DNA of 52,634 nucleotides from Dehalococcoidia bacterium (lineage in GTDB: Bacteria > Chloroflexota > Dehalococcoidia > SHYD01), in NCBI GenBank assembly GCA_009692945.1, contig SHYD01000007.1, positions 1-52,634 of the forward strand, given 5' to 3'. The notes under the pieces are model-generated. The model made no database searches and was not told the DNA's origin. It worked only from the letters and a program-made list of their open reading frames with translations. Made by a program: the position numbers and the translations under genes. Shown here piece by piece: positions 15,985 to 23,030 of this stretch (positions are counted from its first letter, which is position 1; every line of letters begins with the position of its first letter).

Positions 15985-16145
15985 GTAAGAGTCCACTGTT
16001 GATGGGCGGCCGGGTTCAGGAGTGCGAGTGCACGAGGGCGGCAGCCCTCTGCCGGCGGGTGGGGGCGCCCCCCACATAGAATTCCCCTCTTTTTCCCCTG
16101 GGGTGGGGGGAATGGCTCATACCCCCAAACCCCTGACACTCCTAT
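15985..16145 (+). repeat. MITE-like palindromic repeat, copy A
   Basis: A 161-bp copy of the dispersed element. Its left end GTAAGAGTCCACTGTTGA is imperfectly inverted at the right end (TGACACTCCTAT). Inside are two strong hairpins: GAGGGC-GGCA-GCCCTC (16034-16049) and GTGGGGG-CG-CCCCCCAC (16059-16075), then a pyrimidine tract and a G-rich run. It is closely similar to the copies at 42527 (opposite orientation) and 52099. Confidence 0.85.
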
Positions 16146-16387
16146 GAAAAGGCGGTGGCTTACCATGAACAGCATCCCTCCAGGGGTGTCCAGCGGGTCT
16201 CCCGCTGGCGGGGAGGGGTCAAGGGGCGTGCCCCGTCCGCCATGAGTCATCTTGGGGGCGGTGCCGTCCTAGCCTTTTCATGACCCGGTGGTGTCCCCAT
16301 GGTCATGGGCGTCTGAATAGATACCGACGCAGGGGTCCGGCCGTCCGTACTCCCCGTCCGCCACCCACCATGGAGGGAGCCTTTCAA
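16146..16387. other. Leader region upstream of the MetE-like gene, no gene seen
   Basis: It contains further GC-rich inverted repeats, including CCAGCGGG/CCCGCTGG near 16189-16206 and CATGACC (16279-16285) against GGTCATG (16301-16307). I looked for SAM or cobalamin riboswitch landmarks because of the downstream gene and did not recognise any. Confidence 0.4.
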
Positions 16388-17485
16388 ATGCCAGCCAGAT
16401 TTCACGCCGACCAGGTGGGCAGCCTGCTGCGCCCCGCCACCGTCTTGAACGCGCGCCGCCGCAGGGCGGAGGGAGTCCTTTCCGACGATGGCCTGCGGGA
16501 CATCGAGGACGCTGCCGTCGCAGCCGCCCTGGCGATGCAGGCGGAGGCAGGGCTGGGCATCTACTCCGACGGCGAGTTCCGCCGTGCGGCATTCCTCAGC
16601 GAGATGGCGGCAGCCGTAGACGGGTTCGTGACCGAGAAGATCGCGATGCGCTGGTTTGGCCCAGGAGGCGGGGAGGAAGCGAGCGCCGCCCAAGTGGTGG
16701 GAGCACGGCTTCAGCAGCGCAGGAGGCTCACCGCCAACGAGGTTCCATTTCTCAAGGCCCACGCCCCGGGACCCTTCAAGATCTGTGTCCCCAGCGCCAC
16801 CCTCTTCACCGACGTCAGCTTCAAGCCGGGGCTGACCGACCAGTTCTACGCCTCCCGAGCGGAACTGCTGGACGAACTGACCGGCATCATCCGCAACGAG
16901 ATCGCCGGGCTGGTCGCCGATGGTGTCCCCTATGTCCAGATCGACGCACCCCGCTACGCCTACTACATCGACGAACGCATTCGCGGTGACCTGACCGCGT
17001 CCGGACGCAATCCCGAGGAGGCGTTTTCCCAGGCCGTCGATGCCGACAACGCGAGCCTGGCCGGGGTGGAGCGAGCGGGGGCCACCATTGCGCTGCACCT
17101 GTGCCGCGGCAACTCGGCGAGCCGGTGGTTCGCCGAAGGCGGCTACGACCGCATCGCTGAGCGGCTGTTCGGCTCGCTGGACGTCGACGCCTTTTTGCTG
17201 GAATACGACTCGGAGCGATCGGGCAACTTCGAGCCGCTCCGATTCATACCGAAGGGTAAAACGGTTGTGCTGGGGCTCATCTCCACCAAGACACCGGAAT
17301 TGGAATCCCAAGACGAGTTGATCGAGAAGATCGAAGCGGCCGCCAAAGTCGTGCCCCTCGAAGACCTCGCCCTCAGCCCTCAGTGCGGGTTCGCCAGCGT
17401 CGCCGCCGGCAACCTGCTCACGGCGGACGACCAGCGCCGGAAACTGGAGCTGCTGGTCGACACAGCCCGCAAGGTGTGGGGCTGA
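16388..17485 (+). CDS. Cobalamin-independent methionine synthase C-terminal-domain-like methyltransferase
   Basis: Start at the ATG at 16388 with GGAGGGA about ten bases upstream. The 365-aa barrel protein resembles the MetE/UROD-like catalytic domain: FHADQVGSLLRP at the start, GIYSDGEFRRAAF, GVPYVQIDAPRYAYY, then zinc-ligand candidates in LHLCRGNSASRW (His, Cys), EYDSERSG, and the last cysteine in LSPQCGFASV. Full MetE is twice as long. Stand-alone proteins of this type transfer methyl groups between various thiols and donors, and some act on other substrates. The neighbours suggest catabolism rather than methionine synthesis. Confidence 0.85.
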   Translation: MPARFHADQVGSLLRPATVLNARRRRAEGVLSDDGLRDIEDAAVAAALAMQAEAGLGIYSDGEFRRAAFLSEMAAAVDGFVTEKIAMRWFGPGGGEEASAAQVVGARLQQRRRLTANEVPFLKAHAPGPFKICVPSATLFTDVSFKPGLTDQFYASRAELLDELTGIIRNEIAGLVADGVPYVQIDAPRYAYYIDERIRGDLTASGRNPEEAFSQAVDADNASLAGVERAGATIALHLCRGNSASRWFAEGGYDRIAERLFGSLDVDAFLLEYDSERSGNFEPLRFIPKGKTVVLGLISTKTPELESQDELIEKIEAAAKVVPLEDLALSPQCGFASVAAGNLLTADDQRRKLELLVDTARKVWG

Positions 17486-17519
17486 CCTGCGTCCTCAACC
17501 CTACGAAAAGGAGCCTGCC

Positions 17520-18281
17520 ATGCCTCTGCTAGAGGCCCCTACCGGCGCCACCTACGGTTGGCGCGGCCGCATCGGATTCATCCAACCCGGCGCAGTGGCG
17601 GAGAACAACCCCTTCGAGTTCTACCTGATGGCGCCGCCGGGGGTGACCCTGGTGATGACTGCGCTGGGCCATTCGGGGCCGCTGAACCAGGCGGCCTTCG
17701 ACCTCATGCTGGCGAACATCGACGAAGCAGTAGAACGCCTGCTGGTCCGTAAGATCGATGCGATTGTGGTGGCGGGCGTGCCTCACATTGCCAGCAAGGG
17801 CTGGGGCTATGAGGATGTCATCCGACAACAGGTCGCCAAGCTGACTCCCCTGCCGCTGGTAACCGACCTCGGGCTGTGCATCGACGCCATGACGGCGCTC
17901 GGGCTTCGCAAGGTTGCGGTGCTCACCCCCTTCGACGACCCAATGCACCGCCTGCTGTCCGACTACGTGGGTCACGCCGGCATCACGGTGGCCGGGGCGA
18001 AATCGATTCGCCCCTCCGAGGAACTGTACGAGGAGATCTCTTTCGTCCCGCTGGCCAACGTCTACCGGGCGGCCAAAGCGGTCTTCCAGGCAGCGCCCGG
18101 GGCCGACGGTGTGTGGATCACGGGGGCGCTCATGCCCACGGTGGGGGTCATTGCAGCCCTGGAGCAGGACCTGGGAGTGCCGGTGGTCACCAGCATGCAG
18201 GCCATGGCCTGGGGCGGCCTGCGCGCGGTGGGCGTGCGGGACACCGTGACAGGGTACGGCAGATTGATGACCATGGCGTGA
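17520..18281 (+). CDS. Asp/Glu racemase-fold protein (maleate isomerase / arylmalonate decarboxylase-like) lacking catalytic cysteines
   Basis: The 253-aa protein follows the maleate isomerase/AMDase layout: GRIGFIQPGAVAENNPFEFY, a first active-site loop IVVAGVPHIASKGWG, a second VWITGALMPTVGVIAALEQ, and PVVTSMQAMAWGGLRAVG. In relatives one or both loops carry a cysteine (first loop in maleate isomerase, second in both). Here they read GVP and GAL, so neither position is Cys. The only obvious Cys is in LGLCIDAM. The chemistry is therefore unclear: a decarboxylase-like variant, or binding only. AAAGGAG lies before the ATG. It sits between the MetE-like and methyltransferase genes. Confidence 0.78.
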   Translation: MPLLEAPTGATYGWRGRIGFIQPGAVAENNPFEFYLMAPPGVTLVMTALGHSGPLNQAAFDLMLANIDEAVERLLVRKIDAIVVAGVPHIASKGWGYEDVIRQQVAKLTPLPLVTDLGLCIDAMTALGLRKVAVLTPFDDPMHRLLSDYVGHAGITVAGAKSIRPSEELYEEISFVPLANVYRAAKAVFQAAPGADGVWITGALMPTVGVIAALEQDLGVPVVTSMQAMAWGGLRAVGVRDTVTGYGRLMTMA

Positions 18282-18307
18282 TTGCCTGAGCTGAGGAGCA
18301 AACGACG

Positions 18308-19027
18308 ATGACCCAAGCGCAAACGACGCATCACGACCACGACGGCCACCACTGGAAGGAACCGGACCGGGTGCGGGACTACGTGGACCGCAAGGACCGG
18401 GAAGCGGTCCAGCGGAACGAGGTGTTCCGGCTGCTGACCGCGCTGGTCCCGGAGGCCCGCACGGCGCCGCTGCGCGTGCTGGACATCGGCTGCGGCTACG
18501 GGCCACTGGCCACGGTGGTGTTGGACGAATTCCCCCAGGCTACCGCGGTGGGCCTCGATCTCTCCGAGGCGATGATCCAGATTGGATCACCCAGAATGGC
18601 CCGGTTTGGCGACCGCTTCCGCTACCTCATCGCCGACATCGGGTCAGGACTCCTCCCGGATGAACTTGCGGGCCCGCTGGACCTGGTGGTCTCCTCGCTG
18701 GCGGTCCACCACCTCCGCCCGGAGCAGGGCGCCCGGTTGTACCGTTCCATCTACCAGCGGCTGACCCCCGGCGGGTGCTTCTTCAACATCGATCACATGG
18801 GCGCGGGCGATGACTACCTCCAGGAGCGCTACACCCAGGCACGGGAATGCCTCGAACATCCCGGCGGGGCCGAGAGCGGCGAGCCGCCGGCGCCGGCGCC
18901 GCACAACCACGAGCGCGGCTCGGTCGCGGTGCATCTCGAATGGCTGCGCAGCGCGGGATTTCAGCCGGTCGACTGCTTCTGGAAGCGGCTGAACGAAGCG
19001 CTGGTGGGCGGTTTCAAGCTGGCGTGA
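18308..19027 (+). CDS. Class I SAM-dependent methyltransferase
   Basis: The 239-aa protein opens with a His-rich stretch (THHDHDGHHW) and then has SAM motif I VLDIGCGYGPLATVV, strand-2 acid VGLDLSEAMIQ, RYLIADIGSG, LDLVVSSLAVHHL and LTPGGCFFNIDHM. The order and length fit a small-molecule methyltransferase. The N-terminal histidines could bind metal or be incidental. It begins 26 bases after the racemase-like gene, with GAGGAG upstream, so it is probably in the same transcript. Confidence 0.87.
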   Translation: MTQAQTTHHDHDGHHWKEPDRVRDYVDRKDREAVQRNEVFRLLTALVPEARTAPLRVLDIGCGYGPLATVVLDEFPQATAVGLDLSEAMIQIGSPRMARFGDRFRYLIADIGSGLLPDELAGPLDLVVSSLAVHHLRPEQGARLYRSIYQRLTPGGCFFNIDHMGAGDDYLQERYTQARECLEHPGGAESGEPPAPAPHNHERGSVAVHLEWLRSAGFQPVDCFWKRLNEALVGGFKLA

Positions 19028-19205
19028 CGCTCGATCGCGCAACGAGCCAATCTGGACGGGTCGGGTGGAGAGAACTTCGGACGGCATTGTCCATTCCCGT
19101 TGGCATCGCTCTTGAACTCGGCCCCACCCCCAAACCGGTCATCACCGCGAGCGCCAGCACGCCCACCGGTGCTACAGCCCCAGCGCTAGCTGGGCCATCA
19201 CAAAG

Positions 19206-19235
19206 TTGACAGCCAACCCTGTCACGTCCTAGGGT
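19206..19235 (+). promoter_or_regulatory. Candidate promoter for the VOC gene
   Basis: A perfect -35 TTGACA (19206-19211), an 18-base spacer, then TAGGGT (19230-19235), a weak -10. The VOC start lies about 25 nt beyond the predicted transcription start. This suggests separate expression from the cluster before it. Confidence 0.45.
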
Positions 19236-19265
19236 GTGGGCAATGCACACCACTGAGGAGGAGCC

Positions 19266-19730
19266 ATGCCGCGCATCAGCCATCTGAGCCATGTGGTCAT
19301 CCGGACCCACGACATCGACAAGATGACCGCTTTCTACACCGAGACCCTCGGCCTCAAGGTCTCCCACGTTACCGAGCGCATGGTGTTCATGAGTTCCGAG
19401 CCCGAGCGGGAGGACCATGAGATCGCGCTGGCGCGTGGCCGCCAGGGGACCGACAGCCCCATCGCCCATGTCGCATGGAACGTGCCCACCACCGGGGAAG
19501 TGCTCGAGTACTACCAGCGCTTCAAGGCGCAGGGCGTCCCAATCGATCACTGCGTGTGCCACGGCAACACCGTTTCCTGCTACTTCGCCGACCCCGAGGG
19601 CAACATTAACGAGGTTTTCTCGTTGATCGATGTGGAACCCGGCCAGGGGTACAACGGTCCGCTGGACCTCGAACGCAGCGCAGACGAGATCGAAGCCCAA
19701 ATTCGGGGACTGGCCACGGCAGCGCGTTAA
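19266..19730 (+). CDS. VOC-family (glyoxalase/extradiol dioxygenase-fold) protein
   Basis: The 154-aa protein has the paired beta-alpha-beta-beta-beta units of the vicinal oxygen chelate fold: ISHLSHVVIRTHDIDKMTAF with a metal-ligand histidine near 8-9, FYTETLGLKVSH, IAHVAWNVP with the second histidine, and FADPEGNINEVF carrying the final glutamate. All metal positions look occupied, so it could be a dioxygenase-type or lyase-type enzyme. The substrate is not predictable. GAGGAGGAG precedes the ATG. Confidence 0.85.
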   Translation: MPRISHLSHVVIRTHDIDKMTAFYTETLGLKVSHVTERMVFMSSEPEREDHEIALARGRQGTDSPIAHVAWNVPTTGEVLEYYQRFKAQGVPIDHCVCHGNTVSCYFADPEGNINEVFSLIDVEPGQGYNGPLDLERSADEIEAQIRGLATAAR

Positions 19731-19816
19731 CGGCAGCCAACCGCACGTGAAACAGGGGCGGCGCTCCGGCGACCGCCCAACACCTTGGCCGTATAATGGT
19801 GAAAGGAGTTGCCCCT

Positions 19817-20215
19817 ATGGCCAAAAGCGGCCGCCAATGGCAGAACGAGAATGATCAGGACCACCTGGTAAAGCCATCCCGGATCGGGCTCGGCTGGTTC
19901 GTGGTCGTGCTGCTGCTTGTGACGGCGTTTGCCGCGGGCGCCTTTGGCGTCATGACCGTGGTCGGCAGTTCCATGTTGGCGGTGTTCGTCTACAGTTTCG
20001 GGTTCATGGCCATCGTTGCCTTGTCTGTGCGGGCGATCACTTCCTCAGCCAATTTTTTCGGAATGCCCAAGAAGCATGACTTTGGTGGCCTCTCCGTTCC
20101 AAGGCTACGTGGACGTTCAACGTTTCATACGAGACCTCGAGCGCACGGGACTGGTTCAAGGGGTGCGGCCGAAACGGTTCGCCAACGGACGGTTGTTTGT
20201 GCTGCTCCAAGCTGA
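19817..20215 (+). CDS. Two-pass membrane protein, probably frameshifted into the next domain
   Basis: Start at the ATG at 19817 with AAAGGAG eleven bases upstream and TATAAT at 19792-19797. The first 90 residues look real: a charged N-terminus, then two hydrophobic segments (IGLGWFVVVLLLVTAFAAG and SSMLAVFVYSFGFMAIVAL). After about residue 90 the frame translates the plus-one shadow of the domain encoded by 20076-20345. A run of six T at 20053-20058 marks a likely point where one extra base separates the two. The intact product would then be a membrane-anchored protein of about 175 aa. The function is unknown. Confidence 0.55.
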   Translation: MAKSGRQWQNENDQDHLVKPSRIGLGWFVVVLLLVTAFAAGAFGVMTVVGSSMLAVFVYSFGFMAIVALSVRAITSSANFFGMPKKHDFGGLSVPRLRGRSTFHTRPRAHGTGSRGAAETVRQRTVVCAAPS

Positions 20216-20345
20216 CTCCGGGGATACCCGGTCCCTGGCGCAATCCCTGATCGAGGCGGTCCCACAGTACCGCCTATCACTACGGTCGCTCCAGCAAGAC
20301 CTGGTGGAAATGGTGCTTGAGCCTCCCCCCGAGGAGCCTGCTTAA
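20076..20345 (+). CDS. Small alpha/beta domain protein of unknown function (possibly the C-terminal half of the preceding gene)
   Basis: The frame from the ATG at 20076 gives 89 aa: SPFQGYVDVQRFIRDLERTG, then RPKRFANGRLFVLLQADSGD, a helix (LAQSLIEAVPQY) and a last strand. This beta-alpha-beta-beta pattern resembles a ferredoxin-like module I have seen as a repeated accessory domain in Chloroflexi signalling proteins, recalled from memory. There is no ribosome binding site. It overlaps the membrane-protein frame by 140 bases, which favours one gene with a frameshift. Confidence 0.5.
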   Translation: MTLVASPFQGYVDVQRFIRDLERTGLVQGVRPKRFANGRLFVLLQADSGDTRSLAQSLIEAVPQYRLSLRSLQQDLVEMVLEPPPEEPA

Positions 20346-20363
20346 GCCGCGTAAGCGGTCGAA

Positions 20364-20392
20364 TTGACGCTGGACAGGGAGGGTGCTACAGT
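20364..20392 (+). promoter_or_regulatory. Promoter of hrcA-grpE
   Basis: TTGACG (20364-20369), 17 bases, then TACAGT (20387-20392). The predicted start near 20399 lies at the edge of the CIRCE operator, the usual arrangement for HrcA repression. Confidence 0.68.
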
Positions 20393-20399
20393 AACCTTG

Positions 20400-20426
20400 T
20401 TAGCACTCTCGCGCCGCGAGTGCTAA
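20400..20426 (+). promoter_or_regulatory. CIRCE operator
   Basis: TTAGCACTC (20400-20408), nine bases, GAGTGCTAA (20418-20426): a perfect match to the CIRCE inverted repeat bound by HrcA. It overlaps the start of the hrcA transcript, so HrcA should repress its own operon and release it on heat stress. Confidence 0.97.
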
Positions 20427-20441
20427 TTCATACAAAAGAGG

Positions 20442-21488
20442 GTGGTCTTTACGAAGCTCCAAACGCAATTGACCGCGCGGCGAGGCTCAATCCTTCGCAT
20501 CATTGTGGGAGATTACGTCGAAAAGGCCGTTCCGGTGGGATCCGAGCACATCGCTAAGGCCCACCCGCTGGGCGTCAGTTCTGCCACCATCCGGAATGAG
20601 ATGGCGGCATTGGAGGACGATGGATTCATCACCCATCCCCACACCTCGGCTGGCCGCATCCCCTCCGACAAGGGCTACCGCTATTATGTGGAGAGCCTGA
20701 TGGTGAGCGGCGAACTGCCGTCTGCCATACAACAGCAGTTCCGGAGCCGGCTCGCCGAGTTGGAGGGCGAGGTGGACCGCTGGACCGAGTTGGCGGCGTC
20801 TTTATTGGCGCAGATGGTCGAGGCGGTGGCCGTCATCACGCTTCCCAGCGCCCCCGCAACCCGGTTCCGGCACCTGGAGTTGGTGGCTCTCCAGGAATTT
20901 GCATTGCTGGTGGTCCTAGTCTTTCAGGAAGCCCGCGTCCGGCAGCATCTTTTGCACCTGGAACACGCCGTGCAGCAGGAGGAACTGACGCCGCTTTCCC
21001 AGCGTCTGAGCGCCCATTACGCCGGGAAAACCGCCCTCGAGATCGCCCAGTCACCCGCGCCCAACGCCCCGTTGGATGACCACGTTACCAAGTCCATTGT
21101 CCGCATGATGGAAACCGAAGACCAGCGGGCGGCGCAGGACCTCCAGATGACGGGATTGCGGCACCTGTTGGGCCAACCGGAATTCGCGTCCAGCGACCGG
21201 CTCTCGGGCCTGATTGAAGTGGTCGACGACAAGGACCACATGGTCACCATGCTCCCCCGGCTCGCGAGCACCGAGGGCGTAAGCGTGGTTATTGGGAGCG
21301 AAAATCCTGACGCGCAATTGCGGGAGTTTTCTATCGTCATTTCACCCTACGGGGTGCCTGGCCAGTTCTCCGGCACGCTGGCAGTGCTGGGGCCCACCAG
21401 GATGCGGTACGGCCGCACCATGGCAACGGTGGGTTTTCTCGCCCGCCTGATGAGTGAGCACCTCAACGAACACTTGGCAATGAGTTAG
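20442..21488 (+). CDS. hrcA: Heat-inducible transcription repressor HrcA
   Basis: HrcA binds CIRCE and represses chaperone operons. The 348-aa protein has the N-terminal winged helix (LTARRGSILRIIVGDYVEK, PVGSEHIAK, GVSSATIRNEMAALEDDGFI, HTSAGRIPSDKGYRYYV). The C-terminal GAF-like part ends with VVIGSENPDAQLREFSIVIS and GTLAVLGPTRMRYGRTMATV. It starts at a GTG right after AAAAGAGG, an unusually tight spacing. An in-frame TTG at 20469 is the alternative. The CIRCE just upstream indicates autoregulation. Confidence 0.96.
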   Translation: MVFTKLQTQLTARRGSILRIIVGDYVEKAVPVGSEHIAKAHPLGVSSATIRNEMAALEDDGFITHPHTSAGRIPSDKGYRYYVESLMVSGELPSAIQQQFRSRLAELEGEVDRWTELAASLLAQMVEAVAVITLPSAPATRFRHLELVALQEFALLVVLVFQEARVRQHLLHLEHAVQQEELTPLSQRLSAHYAGKTALEIAQSPAPNAPLDDHVTKSIVRMMETEDQRAAQDLQMTGLRHLLGQPEFASSDRLSGLIEVVDDKDHMVTMLPRLASTEGVSVVIGSENPDAQLREFSIVISPYGVPGQFSGTLAVLGPTRMRYGRTMATVGFLARLMSEHLNEHLAMS

Positions 21489-21494
21489 GAAGCG

Positions 21495-22055
21495 ATGACG
21501 GCTGAAGACCCACTGGAAAACGACACCGAAAACCGAACCTCCGAAGACCCCACCGCGCTCGCCTCCAGACTGGAAGAAGAAAAGGCTCGAGCCGAGAGCC
21601 ATTACGCGAGTTGGCAGCGTTCCGCCGCCGATTTTGTCAACTATAGGCGTCGGGCCGAGCAGGAGCGCTCCGAGAGCATCAGGTTCGGGAACGCATCGCT
21701 CATACTTCACCTGCTCCCCGTGATCGACGATTTGGAGCGGGCGTTGCAGAACCTCCCCAAAGAACTGCTCGGCCTGACCTGGGTGGATGGTATCCACCTG
21801 ATACACCGCAAACTGGCCGCCGTGTTGGAAGCCCAGGGAACACGCCCTATTGAAGCGGTCGGCCACGCGTTCGACCCCAATCTGCACGAGGCGGTGTTGC
21901 GCGAACCCGGCGATGAAGGCAAGGTGCTGTCCGAGTTGCAGCGTGGCTATACTCTGCACGGCCGCGTCATCCGGCCCAGCCTGGTAAAAGTCGGGGAGGG
22001 CGGCGCACCGGCTCCGCCCTATGGCTCGTCCAGTGAGAGTCCCGCTCCCGGCTGA
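21495..22055 (+). CDS. grpE: Nucleotide exchange factor GrpE
   Basis: GrpE releases ADP from DnaK. The 186-aa protein has a charged N-terminal region, a long coiled coil (LASRLEEEKARAESHYASW), the family core QRSAADFVNYRRRAEQE, LLPVIDDLERAL and the C-terminal beta domain HAFDPNLHEAVLREP, GYTLHGRVIRPSLVKVG. It starts six bases after the hrcA stop. dnaK, its obligatory partner, is not next to it or anywhere in the window. Confidence 0.96.
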   Translation: MTAEDPLENDTENRTSEDPTALASRLEEEKARAESHYASWQRSAADFVNYRRRAEQERSESIRFGNASLILHLLPVIDDLERALQNLPKELLGLTWVDGIHLIHRKLAAVLEAQGTRPIEAVGHAFDPNLHEAVLREPGDEGKVLSELQRGYTLHGRVIRPSLVKVGEGGAPAPPYGSSSESPAPG

Positions 22056-22060
22056 CCTGC

Positions 22061-22279
22061 ATGGCGCTCTTCACGGTATCCGTTCGCCGGCGCTGGTTTG
22101 GCGAGGAACTCGACCAGAAGCTCCAAGAGTTCGACCATGCCCCGGGCCCGGAGGAACTCTTGGAGCTTGCCCGCAGCAACCAACTGGGGGGAGGCGCCAC
22201 CCTCCACGTACGAGAGACGCGCGGGCACGGGGGCAGCCGGTCCTACCGGGTGCGCGACCTTCAGGCGCCGTCGACGTAG
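22061..22279 (+). CDS. Small hypothetical protein after grpE
   Basis: A 72-aa frame starts five bases after grpE and runs into the convergent rsmE end with no gap. It is charged (RRRWFGEELDQKLQEFDHA) with a Gly-rich C-terminal half, has no membrane segment, and matches no family I know. The tight spacing suggests co-transcription with hrcA-grpE. It could also be a chance frame. Confidence 0.45.
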   Translation: MALFTVSVRRRWFGEELDQKLQEFDHAPGPEELLELARSNQLGGGATLHVRETRGHGGSRSYRVRDLQAPST

Positions 22280-23024
22280 TCAGTCCCACGCCCGTTCCAC
22301 CTCCCCCAGAGCGTACAACACCATCGCCGCGGCCACCGGCCCGGCGGTTTCAGTCCGGAGGATGCGCGGCCCCAGATGGGCCACCGCCAACCCCTGGCCG
22401 CGGGCTTCCTCGACTTCGGCCTCGTCGAACCCGCCCTCCGGCCCAACGTACAACGCCACTGCGGTGACCGGTTCCGACGCCGGAAACGCCTGAAAGAGGG
22501 GGATGGACCCCGAAACCGGGGTGCAGCAGGATCCGGACCGGCCCTCCCACGCCACAACCCTCGCTGAAGGACACCGCGTTCTGAACCTCGGGTACGAGGC
22601 AGCGCCCTGACTGCTCGGCCGCTTCCTGGACGATCTGACGCCAGCGCGCCCCCCGTTCAAGGTGGTCCGATCGGGAAACAACTGAGCGCCGGCATCGGAT
22701 TGGGGCGAACCTGGAGACACCCACCTCGGTTCCCTTTTGCAGGACCGTCTCCCAGTTGGCAGCGCGCAACAGCCCCTGAACCAAAGTGAGTCGCACCCCC
22801 GGTTCACCGCCGGCAACGGCCGGCGCGGTCACCGCGCCCCGTGCGTCCTTGGGGGTTACCACCGTGAGCGAGACATCAAATGCTGACCCGCACCCATCCA
22901 GCACCACCACCCGTTCGCCCCGACGCAACCGGAGTACGGTAGCCAGCTGGCGGGCCTGAGCAGGGGTGAAACACACCGCTTCGTCCTGAATGAGTTCGGG
23001 CGCCAAGAAGAAACGATGGGCCAA
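22280..23024 (-). pseudogene. rsmE: 16S rRNA m3U1498 methyltransferase RsmE, interrupted by a one-base frameshift
   Basis: RsmE methylates U1498 of 16S rRNA. Translation begins at a TTG at 23024 and follows the family closely (RFFLAPELI, QARQLATVLRLRRGERVVVLD, QKGTEVGVSRFAPIRCRRSV, RWRQIVQEAAEQSGR) to LLHPGFG. It then goes into an Arg/Gly-rich shadow frame. Dropping one T of the TTT at 22513-22515 restores SGSIPLFQAF, the knot motif YVGPEGGFDEAEVEEA and LGPRILRTETA, ending at 22280. The repaired product would be about 247 aa, the normal length. Either a recent pseudogene or an assembly error. It starts six bases after prmA. Confidence 0.88.
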
Positions 23025-23030
23025 GGGGCG

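Noticed and set aside
16146..16387. SAM or cobalamin riboswitch before the MetE-like gene
   Set aside because: The GC-rich hairpins present do not show the conserved cores of known classes.
16247..17311. 354-codon open frame antisense to the MetE-like gene
   Set aside because: The plus-strand protein has conserved active-site motifs and a good ribosome binding site; this frame has neither.
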